From IMG/VR virus record IMGVR_UViG_3300034374_004769, positions 1 to 25,594 of that record: DNA of 25,594 nucleotides; one strand, given 5' to 3'. Position numbers and translations under genes: made by a program. The DNA is from a virus. Below the pieces are notes generated by a model. The model was not told where the DNA came from. It ran no database searches and saw only the letters and a list, made by a program, of their open reading frames with translations. Shown here piece by piece: positions 15,692 through 21,528 of the stretch (within the stretch, counting starts at the first letter, position 1; each line of letters opens with the position of its first letter).

Positions 15692-15748
15692 GATGATTCT
15701 CCTTTTGGGTATGTTGTAAAAAGATATTACTACGGTGAAACACAGCCG

Positions 15749-16861
15749 TCAAACCTTTGACAGCCGCTTCTTGATGTCCTCAAACCTTGTGAGCAACGTC
15801 TTATAGACATCAAAAAACTCGGTGAAATCAGATACTTGCGTGAACTTGTAGTTGCGAGGCATCTCAGATGCCAGCGGAAACACCCCCATGTCGCCGATGA
15901 GCTTAACCGCAGAGGTGCGGTCACCGCCCACAGCCTTGATGACCGTACGCTCAAACGCCGCAACAAACGCATCGAACTCAGGCGGCTCGTAGTCTGGGGC
16001 AATCGTGCTTAGTCTTGAGCGCCAGTCGTACTTGAGAGCGCCAGCAGACCACGCAGACTTTGATGCCAACGAGTTGTACACATACTGACCCACATCAATG
16101 AGCGCTTGCATAAGTCTGGCGTTCTCCGCATCGTCAAGGTCAACCCCAACGAGTTTCTTAGTTAGCAACGAGCGAATGGTGTGGTACTCGTCACTCCTCG
16201 TGGTTTTGGTTTCTTGGAACGGCACGCCGTCACGATGGCTGTATTCCACGCTGTCACGTATGCGTTGGAACTGAATGAGCATGATGTCTTTGAACACTCG
16301 TATCTCGTTTCGTATGCTTGCTCGATACGTCTTGTCATGGTCTGACGATACCGGCTTACACACAGGCACCATGACGCTGTCGTCTACCCTGAGCTTGCGT
16401 GACTCGTCGAACACGAGGTGCGCTGTGAAGTTGGTACCGTCAAAGGGACTCTCGAAAGAACCTTGAAACCACCTAGCTGAATTTGGCACCGATGACAAAG
16501 GCATACAGACTTCGGTGCCTGTCGTTGTGGTCAGCCGATTCCAACCACCCCAGCGGTGAGCAGACATAAAGTCTCGTGAACTCATGCTGTTCCAGTAGAA
16601 CAAAGACACAACGTGGTCGCCATTGTCGAACGGTTCCCAGTAGCGAATCAACGGCGTGCGATGGTGAATGACATCGTAGAAGCTACGCCCCTGCCACGTG
16701 CCATGTTGCAGACGATAGTGGTACTGCGAACGCTTGCGTAGGGGTCGCTCGTCTGAGCGCCACTTCTCTGAGCGCACAGGTTTGGTTTCTTTCATGTGCC
16801 GCTCGGCGGCGTTGTAGTTGCAAATAGGTTTGCACTCGTATGCTCTGCTTGCGTATGCCAT
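15749..16861 (-). CDS. Hypothetical protein of the MoxR-VWA cassette (370 aa)
   Basis: The protein starts at ATG 16861 after AAGGAGAATCATC. It has an aromatic- and Arg-rich N-terminal half (for example GRSFYDVIHHRTPLIRYWEPF), a beta-rich central part and a helical C-terminal half with a long polar helix near QALIDVGQYVYNSL. No motif or family is recognised. The matching leader and position directly before the MoxR ATPase in the transcript suggest it belongs to that cassette, for example as substrate or recognition subunit. This is inference only. Confidence 0.7.
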   Translation of the reverse strand: MAYASRAYECKPICNYNAAERHMKETKPVRSEKWRSDERPLRKRSQYHYRLQHGTWQGRSFYDVIHHRTPLIRYWEPFDNGDHVVSLFYWNSMSSRDFMSAHRWGGWNRLTTTTGTEVCMPLSSVPNSARWFQGSFESPFDGTNFTAHLVFDESRKLRVDDSVMVPVCKPVSSDHDKTYRASIRNEIRVFKDIMLIQFQRIRDSVEYSHRDGVPFQETKTTRSDEYHTIRSLLTKKLVGVDLDDAENARLMQALIDVGQYVYNSLASKSAWSAGALKYDWRSRLSTIAPDYEPPEFDAFVAAFERTVIKAVGGDRTSAVKLIGDMGVFPLASEMPRNYKFTQVSDFTEFFDVYKTLLTRFEDIKKRLSKV

Positions 16862-16878
16862 GATGATTCTCCTTGTGG

Positions 16879-17289
16879 TTAGTTAACGACTCGAAAAACT
16901 TCAATTTTCGTTGAGGTTGATAAGATGGTGCCGCCGTAGTCGTCAATGTTGTCGGAGTATTCATGCTCAACGTCACCTGACTCCTCCCCCGCACGTATAA
17001 ACTCAACAGCCACACCAACAGACTCAGCCAACTCTTTGAGCGTGGCGTACCAGTTCTGGCACTCGGTGTACCACTTGGTGTCGTTAAACTCAGAAAGGTA
17101 CTCCTCGGTGCCGTCCATATTCACCCTGTGTTCTGCGCAAGGGTTGTCACCACCTTCATTAAACAAATCCTGCGTTAGCCACAAGTATCCCTCTGAGTCT
17201 CGGTACTTGAGCAACATCGTGTCTCGCAACGCCGCCACTTTCTTAGCGTCACCAACGACTCGTACTGCTACTTCGCTTCTGTATCCCAT
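16879..17289 (-). CDS. Conserved phage protein, MGYRSEV N-terminus
   Basis: The 136-residue product starts MGYRSEVAVRVVGD, a strand-turn opening I associate with a small phage family of unknown function that begins in the same way. It is acidic, with a helical stretch around YTECQNWYATLKELAESV and a beta-like ending (STSTKIEVFRVVN). The start has the AAGGAGAATCATC leader. It is 17 bp upstream of the 370-aa cassette gene and probably co-translated with it. No catalytic site is visible. Confidence 0.75.
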   Translation of the reverse strand: MGYRSEVAVRVVGDAKKVAALRDTMLLKYRDSEGYLWLTQDLFNEGGDNPCAEHRVNMDGTEEYLSEFNDTKWYTECQNWYATLKELAESVGVAVEFIRAGEESGDVEHEYSDNIDDYGGTILSTSTKIEVFRVVN

Positions 17290-17300
17290 GATGATTCTCC

Positions 17301-17747
17301 TTATCGAGTTATCTGTACTTCAAGCCCGTCAATAGATTCATTAATCATCACCTGAATCTTATCTTCGAGGTTGCTGTCACTCAGCACATCACGAGCAATC
17401 GCATCGGTGTCAACGTACTCAGCAACGTCATGCTCGCTGAGGTCAACCCTTGAGTTGATGTAGTCATCGTCAACGAGGTACTCAACCTTGTCACTGACCA
17501 TTGTTTCCACCATCTCATCGAGGCGCCCGACAAAGTTAGCTTCAAACCATTCGCCATACCTCTGCTCATTGAAAGCAATACCCGCCAACTCAACGGCGTT
17601 CTCACGCAAGCCCAGCACCTCTGCACGCAGTTGGTTTATCTCTGAGCGCAATGCGGCAAGCGTGTCATTGGTGAGGTCGATACTGCTGGTTGATACACCA
17701 AGTGCTTCGGCATAAGCTTCAGCGTACTCATTATTTTCGTTAGTCAT
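17301..17747 (-). CDS. Acidic coiled-coil hypothetical protein
   Basis: The 148-residue product starts at ATG 17747 after AAGGAGAGTCAA. It is strongly acidic. Residues 27-55 form a heptad-like helix (LAALRSEINQLRAEVLGLREN), and the C-terminal half is full of Asp/Glu with repeated D-V or D-A steps. This could mimic nucleic acid charge, as some phage anti-restriction proteins do, but there is no specific evidence. A palindromic repeat lies 20 bp upstream of its start, between it and the small membrane gene. Confidence 0.7.
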   Translation of the reverse strand: MTNENNEYAEAYAEALGVSTSSIDLTNDTLAALRSEINQLRAEVLGLRENAVELAGIAFNEQRYGEWFEANFVGRLDEMVETMVSDKVEYLVDDDYINSRVDLSEHDVAEYVDTDAIARDVLSDSNLEDKIQVMINESIDGLEVQITR

Positions 17748-17767
17748 TTGACTCTCCTTATTAAAAT

Positions 17768-17790
17768 GTTTGCGACACCATGTCGCAAAC
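17768..17790. repeat. Palindromic repeat, copy 1
   Basis: Two perfect 10-bp arms, GTTTGCGACA and TGTCGCAAAC, flank a CCA centre. On the - strand the stem begins at the last base of the TAG stop of the small membrane gene and is followed by ATTTTAATAAGG, only a weak T-run. It belongs to a six-copy family in this region and may act as an RNA hairpin or protein-binding site. Confidence 0.9.
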
Positions 17791-17918
17791 TATCCAAACA
17801 GCGCAAACACCAGCGCCAACGTAAACCAGAAGATGAGCATTGCTACTGATGCAAGCACCATGACCACAGCAAACTCTTTCCAGTTTTCACAACAGAAAAA
17901 CTCAAGCAACCATTTCAT
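17790..17918 (-). CDS. Very small membrane protein (42 aa)
   Basis: The short frame starts at ATG 17918 after AAGGAGAAACAAA. It begins MKWLLEFFCCENWKEF and then has about 23 hydrophobic residues (AVVMVLASVAMLIFWF and on), ending with no charged tail. This is a single-pass membrane peptide. Size and makeup would suit a pinholin-like or membrane-disrupting early peptide, but the location far from the lysis genes gives no support. It overlaps the preceding gene by 17 bp and ends exactly on the first palindromic repeat. Confidence 0.65.
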   Translation of the reverse strand: MKWLLEFFCCENWKEFAVVMVLASVAMLIFWFTLALVFALFG

Positions 17919-18126
17919 TTTGTTTCTCCTTCTCGTTGATAAGATGCTTTATCGCCGCAACTAAGTCGTTGCGCCTCTTGCGTAACTCCAACACCTGCCA
18001 AGGTTGCACTTGCTCAGGCTCGATATGCCTGAGGCACATCTTGAGTAGCTTCAAGTAATTCTCTTCCTTTCGCTCATGCGCTTCATGTATTTGCTTGAGC
18101 GTTTCTGACAACTGTTGTGGTTTCAT
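17902..18126 (-). CDS. Small helical, charged protein (74 aa)
   Basis: ATG 18126 lies seven bases after AAGGAG and shares the TGATG junction with the upstream gene. The product is almost entirely helical with many Glu, Lys, Gln and Leu (LKQIHEAHERKEENYLKLL), likely a coiled coil. No domain is recognised. Its stop overlaps the tiny membrane gene. Confidence 0.65.
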   Translation of the reverse strand: MKPQQLSETLKQIHEAHERKEENYLKLLKMCLRHIEPEQVQPWQVLELRKRRNDLVAAIKHLINEKEKQNEMVA

Positions 18127-18302
18127 CACTCGACTCCTTTCATTGTGTACTCGTAGGCGTAGTAGTTGCTGTCACCTTTGCCTTGGTTAAACTCGGGGTT
18201 GTTCATGATTGACGCCCCGATGTTCTGCATCGCATCGAACAACTGATACTGCCAAATGCTCGATGACTCCACAGTTATGGTCACGTTCACTTCAATCTTC
18301 AT
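18126..18302 (-). CDS. Small beta-rich hypothetical protein (58 aa)
   Basis: The frame is longer upstream, but ATG 18302 is preceded by GAGGAGGACGAAG, the best local ribosome-binding site. The start MKIEVNVTITVESSS has alternating residues of a beta strand, then a helix (WQYQLFDAMQNIGASI) and an Asn/Tyr-rich end. A small alpha/beta fold is likely; function unknown. It overlaps the preceding gene by 11 bp and ends in the TGATG junction with the next gene. Confidence 0.6.
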   Translation of the reverse strand: MKIEVNVTITVESSSIWQYQLFDAMQNIGASIMNNPEFNQGKGDSNYYAYEYTMKGVE

Positions 18303-18429
18303 CTTCGTCCTCCTCTTCAACTTCAAAGCGTATGTACTGCACCCCTTCAAAAGATTCGCCGTAGTCAAAGCGCAAACCTGTATCAAGCTCTAGCTTGTCC
18401 AACAACTCACCAAGTTCTGTTCTAGTCAT
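18292..18429 (-). CDS. Small acidic protein (45 aa)
   Basis: ATG 18429 follows AAAGGGGGTG and overlaps the previous stop (ATGA). The product starts MTRTELGELLDKLELDTGL, has a short strand near VQYIRFEV and ends in a run of Glu/Asp. The acidic end is encoded by the same bases that provide the GAGGAGG site for the next gene. Function unknown. Confidence 0.6.
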   Translation of the reverse strand: MTRTELGELLDKLELDTGLRFDYGESFEGVQYIRFEVEEEDEDED

Positions 18430-18734
18430 TTCACACCCCCTTTCAAGTAATCAGCGATTGTCCACACGGGTTGGTGTTCACCATCGAACCCAAACGCTTT
18501 CCATTTGTACAAAGCAAACGGCACGCACTGCGACAACTGAGCATTTCTGTTCTCCCACATGGCATCAAGCAAACGCCAACGCCAGTTCTTGCGAACACGC
18601 TCCTCGTGTTCTTGCGCACATGTCCAAGGTTGTGGGCGCTTTATATGCCAGCGGCATACCATTCGAGTTAGGGGCCAAGCACCTTTAGGCTTGGTACGAT
18701 TGTTTTGTAGCGGCAATACTTTCTGTAGTTTCAT
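18426..18734 (-). CDS. Trp/Arg-rich hypothetical protein (102 aa)
   Basis: ATG 18734 follows AAGGAGAACTGCA. The product is basic and unusually rich in Trp, with two spaced cysteines and several His (CRWHIKRPQPWTCAQEHEERVRK), which might bind a metal. It then has a helix (NWRWRLLDAMWENRN) and ends with AFGFDGEHQPVWTIADYLKGG. No family is recognised. It is linked to both neighbours by 4-bp overlaps. Confidence 0.68.
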   Translation of the reverse strand: MKLQKVLPLQNNRTKPKGAWPLTRMVCRWHIKRPQPWTCAQEHEERVRKNWRWRLLDAMWENRNAQLSQCVPFALYKWKAFGFDGEHQPVWTIADYLKGGVK

Positions 18735-18913
18735 TGCAGTTCTCCTTCTTCCAAATACAACGCTGAGTTCAGATACTCTTTTGTATCTTCAGGCTCTCCA
18801 TTCCTATCCCTGAGATAGGCTTCGGCTTTCTCTTTGTCAGTAAACACTAGCCCTGTCGGATGCCCTTCGTAATACGGGTCATCGCATGGTCTACACACAA
18901 TCCACACTTTCAT
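18731..18913 (-). CDS. Small hypothetical protein (60 aa)
   Basis: ATG 18913 follows a strong AAAGGAGGTGTGAA site. The product starts MKVWIVCRPCDDP and contains FTDKEKAEAYLRDRN, a strand-helix pattern seen in tiny phage proteins that carry one alpha/beta unit. CRPC could be a redox or metal pair but lacks a second pair. ATGA overlaps link it to the genes on both sides. Function unknown. Confidence 0.68.
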   Translation of the reverse strand: MKVWIVCRPCDDPYYEGHPTGLVFTDKEKAEAYLRDRNGEPEDTKEYLNSALYLEEGELQ

Positions 18914-19362
18914 TTCACACCTCCTTTGGCTGGCGTTACCTCGCCTTCTAAATAAATATCTGTGTCGTTGTCTGTGGCTTCATCTTCAAATAAGTCTCCA
19001 GCCGCTACCTTGTCCCAACCCATGTCGATAGCGTCTTGCTCACTCGCCGCTTCGACTGTTATGTAGCGGTACTCTTTAGTCACCACGCACAACTCGTAAG
19101 TCTTCATGCCATCACTCTCCTTTCTTAACGGCTCGCTTTCTTGTTTAACCCACTTCAAACCAAACACGCTTGGAAAGAACTCACTAATACTTGGGAACGA
19201 GTCAGCGTCTTTCACCCACACACGCCCAGTACTTGATGGCTTGTGTGGGGGCATACCCCCCATGAGTTTGGTTGGCTCGCCACGAAAGCTCGTAATGCTT
19301 GCGCCCACAGGCACCGGCTCGTTTGTTTCTTCATTCACTAACACCCAGTCTCGTATCTTCAT
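18910..19362 (-). CDS. Two-part hypothetical protein with internal start at 19107
   Basis: The 150-residue frame begins at ATG 19362 after GAGGTGATGTG. The first part (to about residue 85) has IRDWVLVNEETNEPVPVGASI, a GGMPPHKPSSTGRVWV turn region and FFPSVFGLKW; I have seen this as a stand-alone small phage protein. The second part starts at Met86 (base 19107), MKTYELCVVTKEYRYITVEA, which also looks like a complete small protein (65 aa) and has its own AAGGAG nine bases before. So the gene may give both a fusion and a free C-terminal product. No function is known for either part. Confidence 0.7.
   Translation of the reverse strand: MKIRDWVLVNEETNEPVPVGASITSFRGEPTKLMGGMPPHKPSSTGRVWVKDADSFPSISEFFPSVFGLKWVKQESEPLRKESDGMKTYELCVVTKEYRYITVEAASEQDAIDMGWDKVAAGDLFEDEATDNDTDIYLEGEVTPAKGGVK
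19107..19122 (-). promoter_or_regulatory. Internal ribosome-binding site and in-frame start
   Basis: AAGGAG at 19117-19122 lies nine bases before an in-frame ATG (19105-19107) in the middle of the two-part gene. This is as good as the sites used for whole genes nearby, and supports separate translation of the C-terminal 65 residues. Confidence 0.5.
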
Positions 19363-19366
19363 CACA

Positions 19367-19552
19367 TCACCTCGCTTTCTTCAAAAGAACACACTCGGAC
19401 TTCAGGCGTGACCAAGCCACACTCGCCTCGGCATCGGTCTTGTACCTGTTTGCGACAGTCTGTCGCAAAGGTTTACCTTCAAATGGTTTAGCCTCTACTG
19501 TCTTTAAAAGAGCGCATTGCTCTTGCGTTAGGGCTTTGTACTTGTTAGTCAT
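19367..19552 (-). CDS. Small basic protein containing a palindromic repeat in its coding sequence
   Basis: ATG 19552 follows AAGGAGAATCAACC. The 61-residue product is helical and basic (KYKALTQEQCALLKTVEAK ... TDAEASVAWSRLKSECVLLKKAR). The part PLRQTVANR, about residues 28-36, is encoded by palindrome copy 2, so the repeat has been accommodated in the reading frame. Its stop is built into the ribosome-binding site of the next gene. Function unknown. Confidence 0.62.
   Translation of the reverse strand: MTNKYKALTQEQCALLKTVEAKPFEGKPLRQTVANRYKTDAEASVAWSRLKSECVLLKKAR
19448..19470. repeat. Palindromic repeat, copy 2 (inside a gene)
   Basis: TTTGCGACA and TGTCGCAAA flank a GTC centre; the outermost G:G pair is mismatched. 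This copy lies entirely in the coding sequence of the 61-residue protein. Confidence 0.88.
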
Positions 19553-19609
19553 GGTTGATTCTCCTTAAAAAAGTACTGCGTTAAACAACTGACTCCCTCT
19601 GTACGGGTG

Positions 19610-20128
19610 TCAATCGTGTTTGCTACACCTTGTAGCAAACTTCTTTGAGAGAAGATCTTCCCAGCGCATGGGTACTTTCTTCCCTTCATTCTTTAGGCGC
19701 TTGAATATTTCATTCGCACGCTTTAATTCGTCTAGCCGCACAAGGTCAGGCGCACGCATGGCACGCTTTTTCTCCCTGTCCAGTTGTTTAGCCATGTTGG
19801 TGTAAGTCTCGGCGAACATGGCTTGCCTGTTCTTTAATATGGTCATGCGCTTACTGTCGAGCGCAGACTTACGCATACGCTTCAGAGTCTCGCTGATTTC
19901 CAACTCGGTCTTGCCCTCGTTGTGCATACGCTTGCGTGCCTCGGCAGGCGAGAGTGACATCGTGGGTCTGGTGTGGGTTCTTGCACACTCGTTGCACACA
20001 GCGCTCTCGTACTCAAGGCGTATTCGCATGGCTGGGTTCTTAGTCCACGCACGAGATTGTGCGAGTGATGCCCTGCGTTTGAACGCATCGGGCGGTTTTT
20101 GCTGGTTGCATTGGTCACACAGTTTCAT
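19610..20128 (-). CDS. Four-cysteine zinc-finger-like basic protein
   Basis: ATG 20128 is chosen over a longer frame because GAGAGG lies just before it and the Cys-rich region starts at once. The 172-residue product has Cys4 and Cys7 (MKLCDQC), then Cys45 and Cys48 (CNEC), a likely zinc site. The rest is a long basic helical region with many Lys/Arg (KRMRKSALDSKRMTILKNRQ). A nucleic-acid-binding role is probable. It is the first gene downstream, on this strand, of the repeat-rich region at 20.15-20.48 kb, so it could bind there, but that is a guess. Its last codons contain palindrome copy 3. Confidence 0.68.
   Translation of the reverse strand: MKLCDQCNQQKPPDAFKRRASLAQSRAWTKNPAMRIRLEYESAVCNECARTHTRPTMSLSPAEARKRMHNEGKTELEISETLKRMRKSALDSKRMTILKNRQAMFAETYTNMAKQLDREKKRAMRAPDLVRLDELKRANEIFKRLKNEGKKVPMRWEDLLSKKFATRCSKHD
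19618..19640. repeat. Palindromic repeat, copy 3 (paired base change)
   Basis: GTTTGCTACA and TGTAGCAAAC flank a CCT centre. Compared with the other copies, one G is T in the left arm and the matching C is A in the right arm, so pairing is kept. It is within the last codons of the zinc-finger-like gene. Confidence 0.88.
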
Positions 20129-20151
20129 AAGATACCTCTCGATGTGATTGT

Positions 20152-20482
20152 AAAAAGTGTCCACTTTTTCCCTGCGATGTCCACTTTTATCTCAACTGGA
20201 CACTAAAGTGGGTCAGCAGAGAACGAGTAAACATGCGGGGTTTGGGTAGTAGTGTCCCAACTATAATAGCTTTTTTGGAAACAAGCACGCCGGACAAACA
20301 CAAAGTAAAAAGTGTCCAGAAGTCTAGAAGCCCTATAATAATAATAATAAATAATAAATAATATATTATAGTTAGGACGCTAAAGTGGACAGCGCCAATA
20401 CTGGCGCGGAGTTTGAGTGACCCACTTGTGTGTCCAGCCCAGACAAAAGTGGACTATTGTCCAGATTTGACACAAAAGTGGG
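20152..20482. repeat. Cluster of AAAGTG/GTCCA boxes with AT-rich core; possible origin or control region
   Basis: This gene-free stretch has eight exact GTCCA/TGGAC cores (starting near 20159, 20179, 20197, 20314, 20386, 20432, 20450, 20459) and a near one (20253), most next to AAAGTG or CACTTT, in both orientations. At 20152-20169 two boxes form a perfect inverted repeat, AAAAAGTG-TC-CACTTTTT. A core of (AAT)-type repeats lies at 20333-20370, and a GCGCCA/TGGCGC hairpin at 20392-20407. Repeated boxes plus an easily melted core are typical of replication origins, and also of multi-operator promoters. Neither is proven. Confidence 0.75.
20365..20370 (-). promoter_or_regulatory. Possible leftward -10 box (TATAAT)
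   Basis: On the - strand TATAAT appears at the edge of the AT-rich core, with a GTCCA box near the -35 position rather than a TTGACA. It would drive the zinc-finger-like gene and those further left, perhaps under control of whatever binds the boxes. The absent -35 makes this uncertain. Confidence 0.35.
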
Positions 20483-20510
20483 TATATCACCAACACGTTG
20501 TACACAAGCG

Positions 20511-20531
20511 TTTGCGACAGGTTGTCGCAAA
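20511..20531. repeat. Palindromic repeat, copy 4
   Basis: TTTGCGACA and TGTCGCAAA flank a GGT centre. On the - strand it begins two bases after the TGA of the 51-residue gene, between it and the repeat-rich region. Confidence 0.9.
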
Positions 20532-20533
20532 GC

Positions 20534-20689
20534 TCAGTCGTCTTTCCCAAGGCGATACTCAAGGGCAGACTTCCACTCACGCTTTTGTACCTGCTCACGC
20601 TTGTATCGGGCGCCATGCTTGCGTGGCTTGGCGGTCTTGGCGTCTTGCTTGGCTTTGAACTGCACGAGGTCTTTGTAGGTTTTAGACAT
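20534..20689 (-). CDS. Very basic small protein (51 aa)
   Basis: ATG 20689 follows AGGAGATTCAACC. The product begins MSKTYKDLVQFKAKQDAK and is over a quarter Lys and Arg, with an ending SALEYRLGKDD. Such short basic proteins often bind nucleic acid, but no motif is recognised. Stop and palindrome copy 4 are adjacent. It lies just upstream (in transcription) of the box cluster. Confidence 0.62.
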   Translation of the reverse strand: MSKTYKDLVQFKAKQDAKTAKPRKHGARYKREQVQKREWKSALEYRLGKDD

Positions 20690-20713
20690 GGTTGAATCTC
20701 CTAAGTAGGTTGA

Positions 20714-20851
20714 TTAGATGTACTGCTGGTCTTGCCGCTTGAGCAGACGCCAAGCAACGAAGATTGACCACAGGCTATAACGCCGGTACAGACAATACGC
20801 TAGGCCATGGGCGCGAAGTGAGTCACGAACGTAGAACACGTTGGTACGCAT
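20714..20851 (-). CDS. Small basic protein, possible membrane segment (45 aa)
   Basis: ATG 20851 follows AAGGAGACTTTC, ruling out the longer frame. The product begins MRTNVFYVRDSLRAHGLAYCL and has a partly hydrophobic stretch (YSLWSIFVAWRLL) that might associate with a membrane, ending KRQDQQYI. No family is recognised. Confidence 0.6.
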   Translation of the reverse strand: MRTNVFYVRDSLRAHGLAYCLYRRYSLWSIFVAWRLLKRQDQQYI

Positions 20852-20861
20852 GAAAGTCTCC

Positions 20862-21017
20862 TTAGGCTTTGTAGGATTGAAGAAGCTCGATACCACTCCA
20901 CAGTTGAATGAAGTGGAATTTGCTGGTGAGCGCATGGAACAGCGTGATGGCGTCATAGTAGGTGTTGGCTTTGTACTCACGAATAACGCCGGCATCTTCG
21001 ATACGGATTAAGAACAT
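20862..21017 (-). CDS. Small hypothetical protein (51 aa)
   Basis: ATG 21017 follows GGAGAATCATC, directly after the U-tract of the terminator at 21030-21055. The product begins MFLIRIEDAGVIREYKANTYYDA and continues with helical and aromatic residues (ITLFHALTSKFHFIQLW). A single alpha/beta unit is likely. Its stop (TAA) is followed immediately by the next ribosome-binding site. Because it lies just past a terminator, its level should depend on readthrough. Confidence 0.62.
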   Translation of the reverse strand: MFLIRIEDAGVIREYKANTYYDAITLFHALTSKFHFIQLWSGIELLQSYKA

Positions 21018-21029
21018 GATGATTCTCCA

Positions 21030-21055
21030 AAAGAAAAGGGGCGCCGAAGCGCCCC
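21030..21055 (-). terminator. Rho-independent terminator inside the leftward operon
   Basis: On the - strand a 7-bp GC-rich stem, GGGGCGC/GCGCCCC, closes on a TTCG loop and is followed by TTTTCTTTT. This is a textbook terminator. The next gene's ribosome-binding site starts right after the U-tract, so it probably reduces expression of the genes to its left or needs antitermination. Confidence 0.85.
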
Positions 21056-21062
21056 AAGGTTG

Positions 21063-21083
21063 TTTGCGACAGGTTGTCGCAAA
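21063..21083. repeat. Palindromic repeat, copy 5
   Basis: TTTGCGACA and TGTCGCAAA flank a GGT centre. On the - strand it starts three bases after the TAA of the 136-residue gene and lies just before the terminator stem. Confidence 0.9.
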
Positions 21084-21086
21084 GGT

Positions 21087-21497
21087 TTAGGCCCGACCAA
21101 TGTATTTCATGAGCCGGTCAATCTCGGCTTTCTTGAGTTTGAGAACCGCATCGCCCAGCTTCTGCCACTCGGGTTTGGCCTCGGTCTTGCGTGCGCCGCC
21201 TCGGTTGCTTTTCTTGATGTTGTGAAACTTGGCAATACAGCGTTGCCATTTGCGCTCGGCGGCGTCGTGACGATTGGCTGATGTTGATTCCTCGCTGGTG
21301 TAGAAGTGGTAAGCACCATTCTCGCCTGTGGCAAAGAAGCAATCGTATTGCCTCGCGTGTTCTTCTGCGAGTTGTGCAATGAGCGAATCAGGCAAGAAGC
21401 TTCCCCCTCTGAGTTCTTTCTCCAGCAAACTGTCTAGTTTCAAACTTGTTGCAAGTAACTCGCCGTAAAGCGCAACGATTTGTGATTTGTTAGTCAT
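21087..21497 (-). CDS. Hypothetical protein, first gene of the leftward operon (136 aa)
   Basis: ATG 21497 follows GAAGGAGAGTCAATC; the longer frame passes through palindrome copy 6 and is rejected. The product has an N-terminal helix (SQIVALYGELLATSLKLDSLLEKEL), a central part with YDCFFATGENGAYHFYTSEES, and a basic C-terminal helix. Cysteines are few. First-transcribed phage genes often act against host functions, but there is nothing specific here. It is transcribed from the promoter at 21589-21597 and followed by palindrome copy 5 and a strong terminator. Confidence 0.72.
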   Translation of the reverse strand: MTNKSQIVALYGELLATSLKLDSLLEKELRGGSFLPDSLIAQLAEEHARQYDCFFATGENGAYHFYTSEESTSANRHDAAERKWQRCIAKFHNIKKSNRGGARKTEAKPEWQKLGDAVLKLKKAEIDRLMKYIGRA

Positions 21498-21528
21498 GAT
21501 TGACTCTCCTTCAGGTTGTGGTTGAAGC

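Noticed and set aside
20261-20266. TATAAT on the + strand as a rightward promoter
   Set aside because: No + strand gene follows for 1.8 kb and the possible -35 is too close (about 14 bases).
20380-20616. 78-residue - strand ORF across palindrome copy 4 and the repeat boxes
   Set aside because: Different frame from the real 51-residue gene, no ribosome-binding site, and low-complexity composition.
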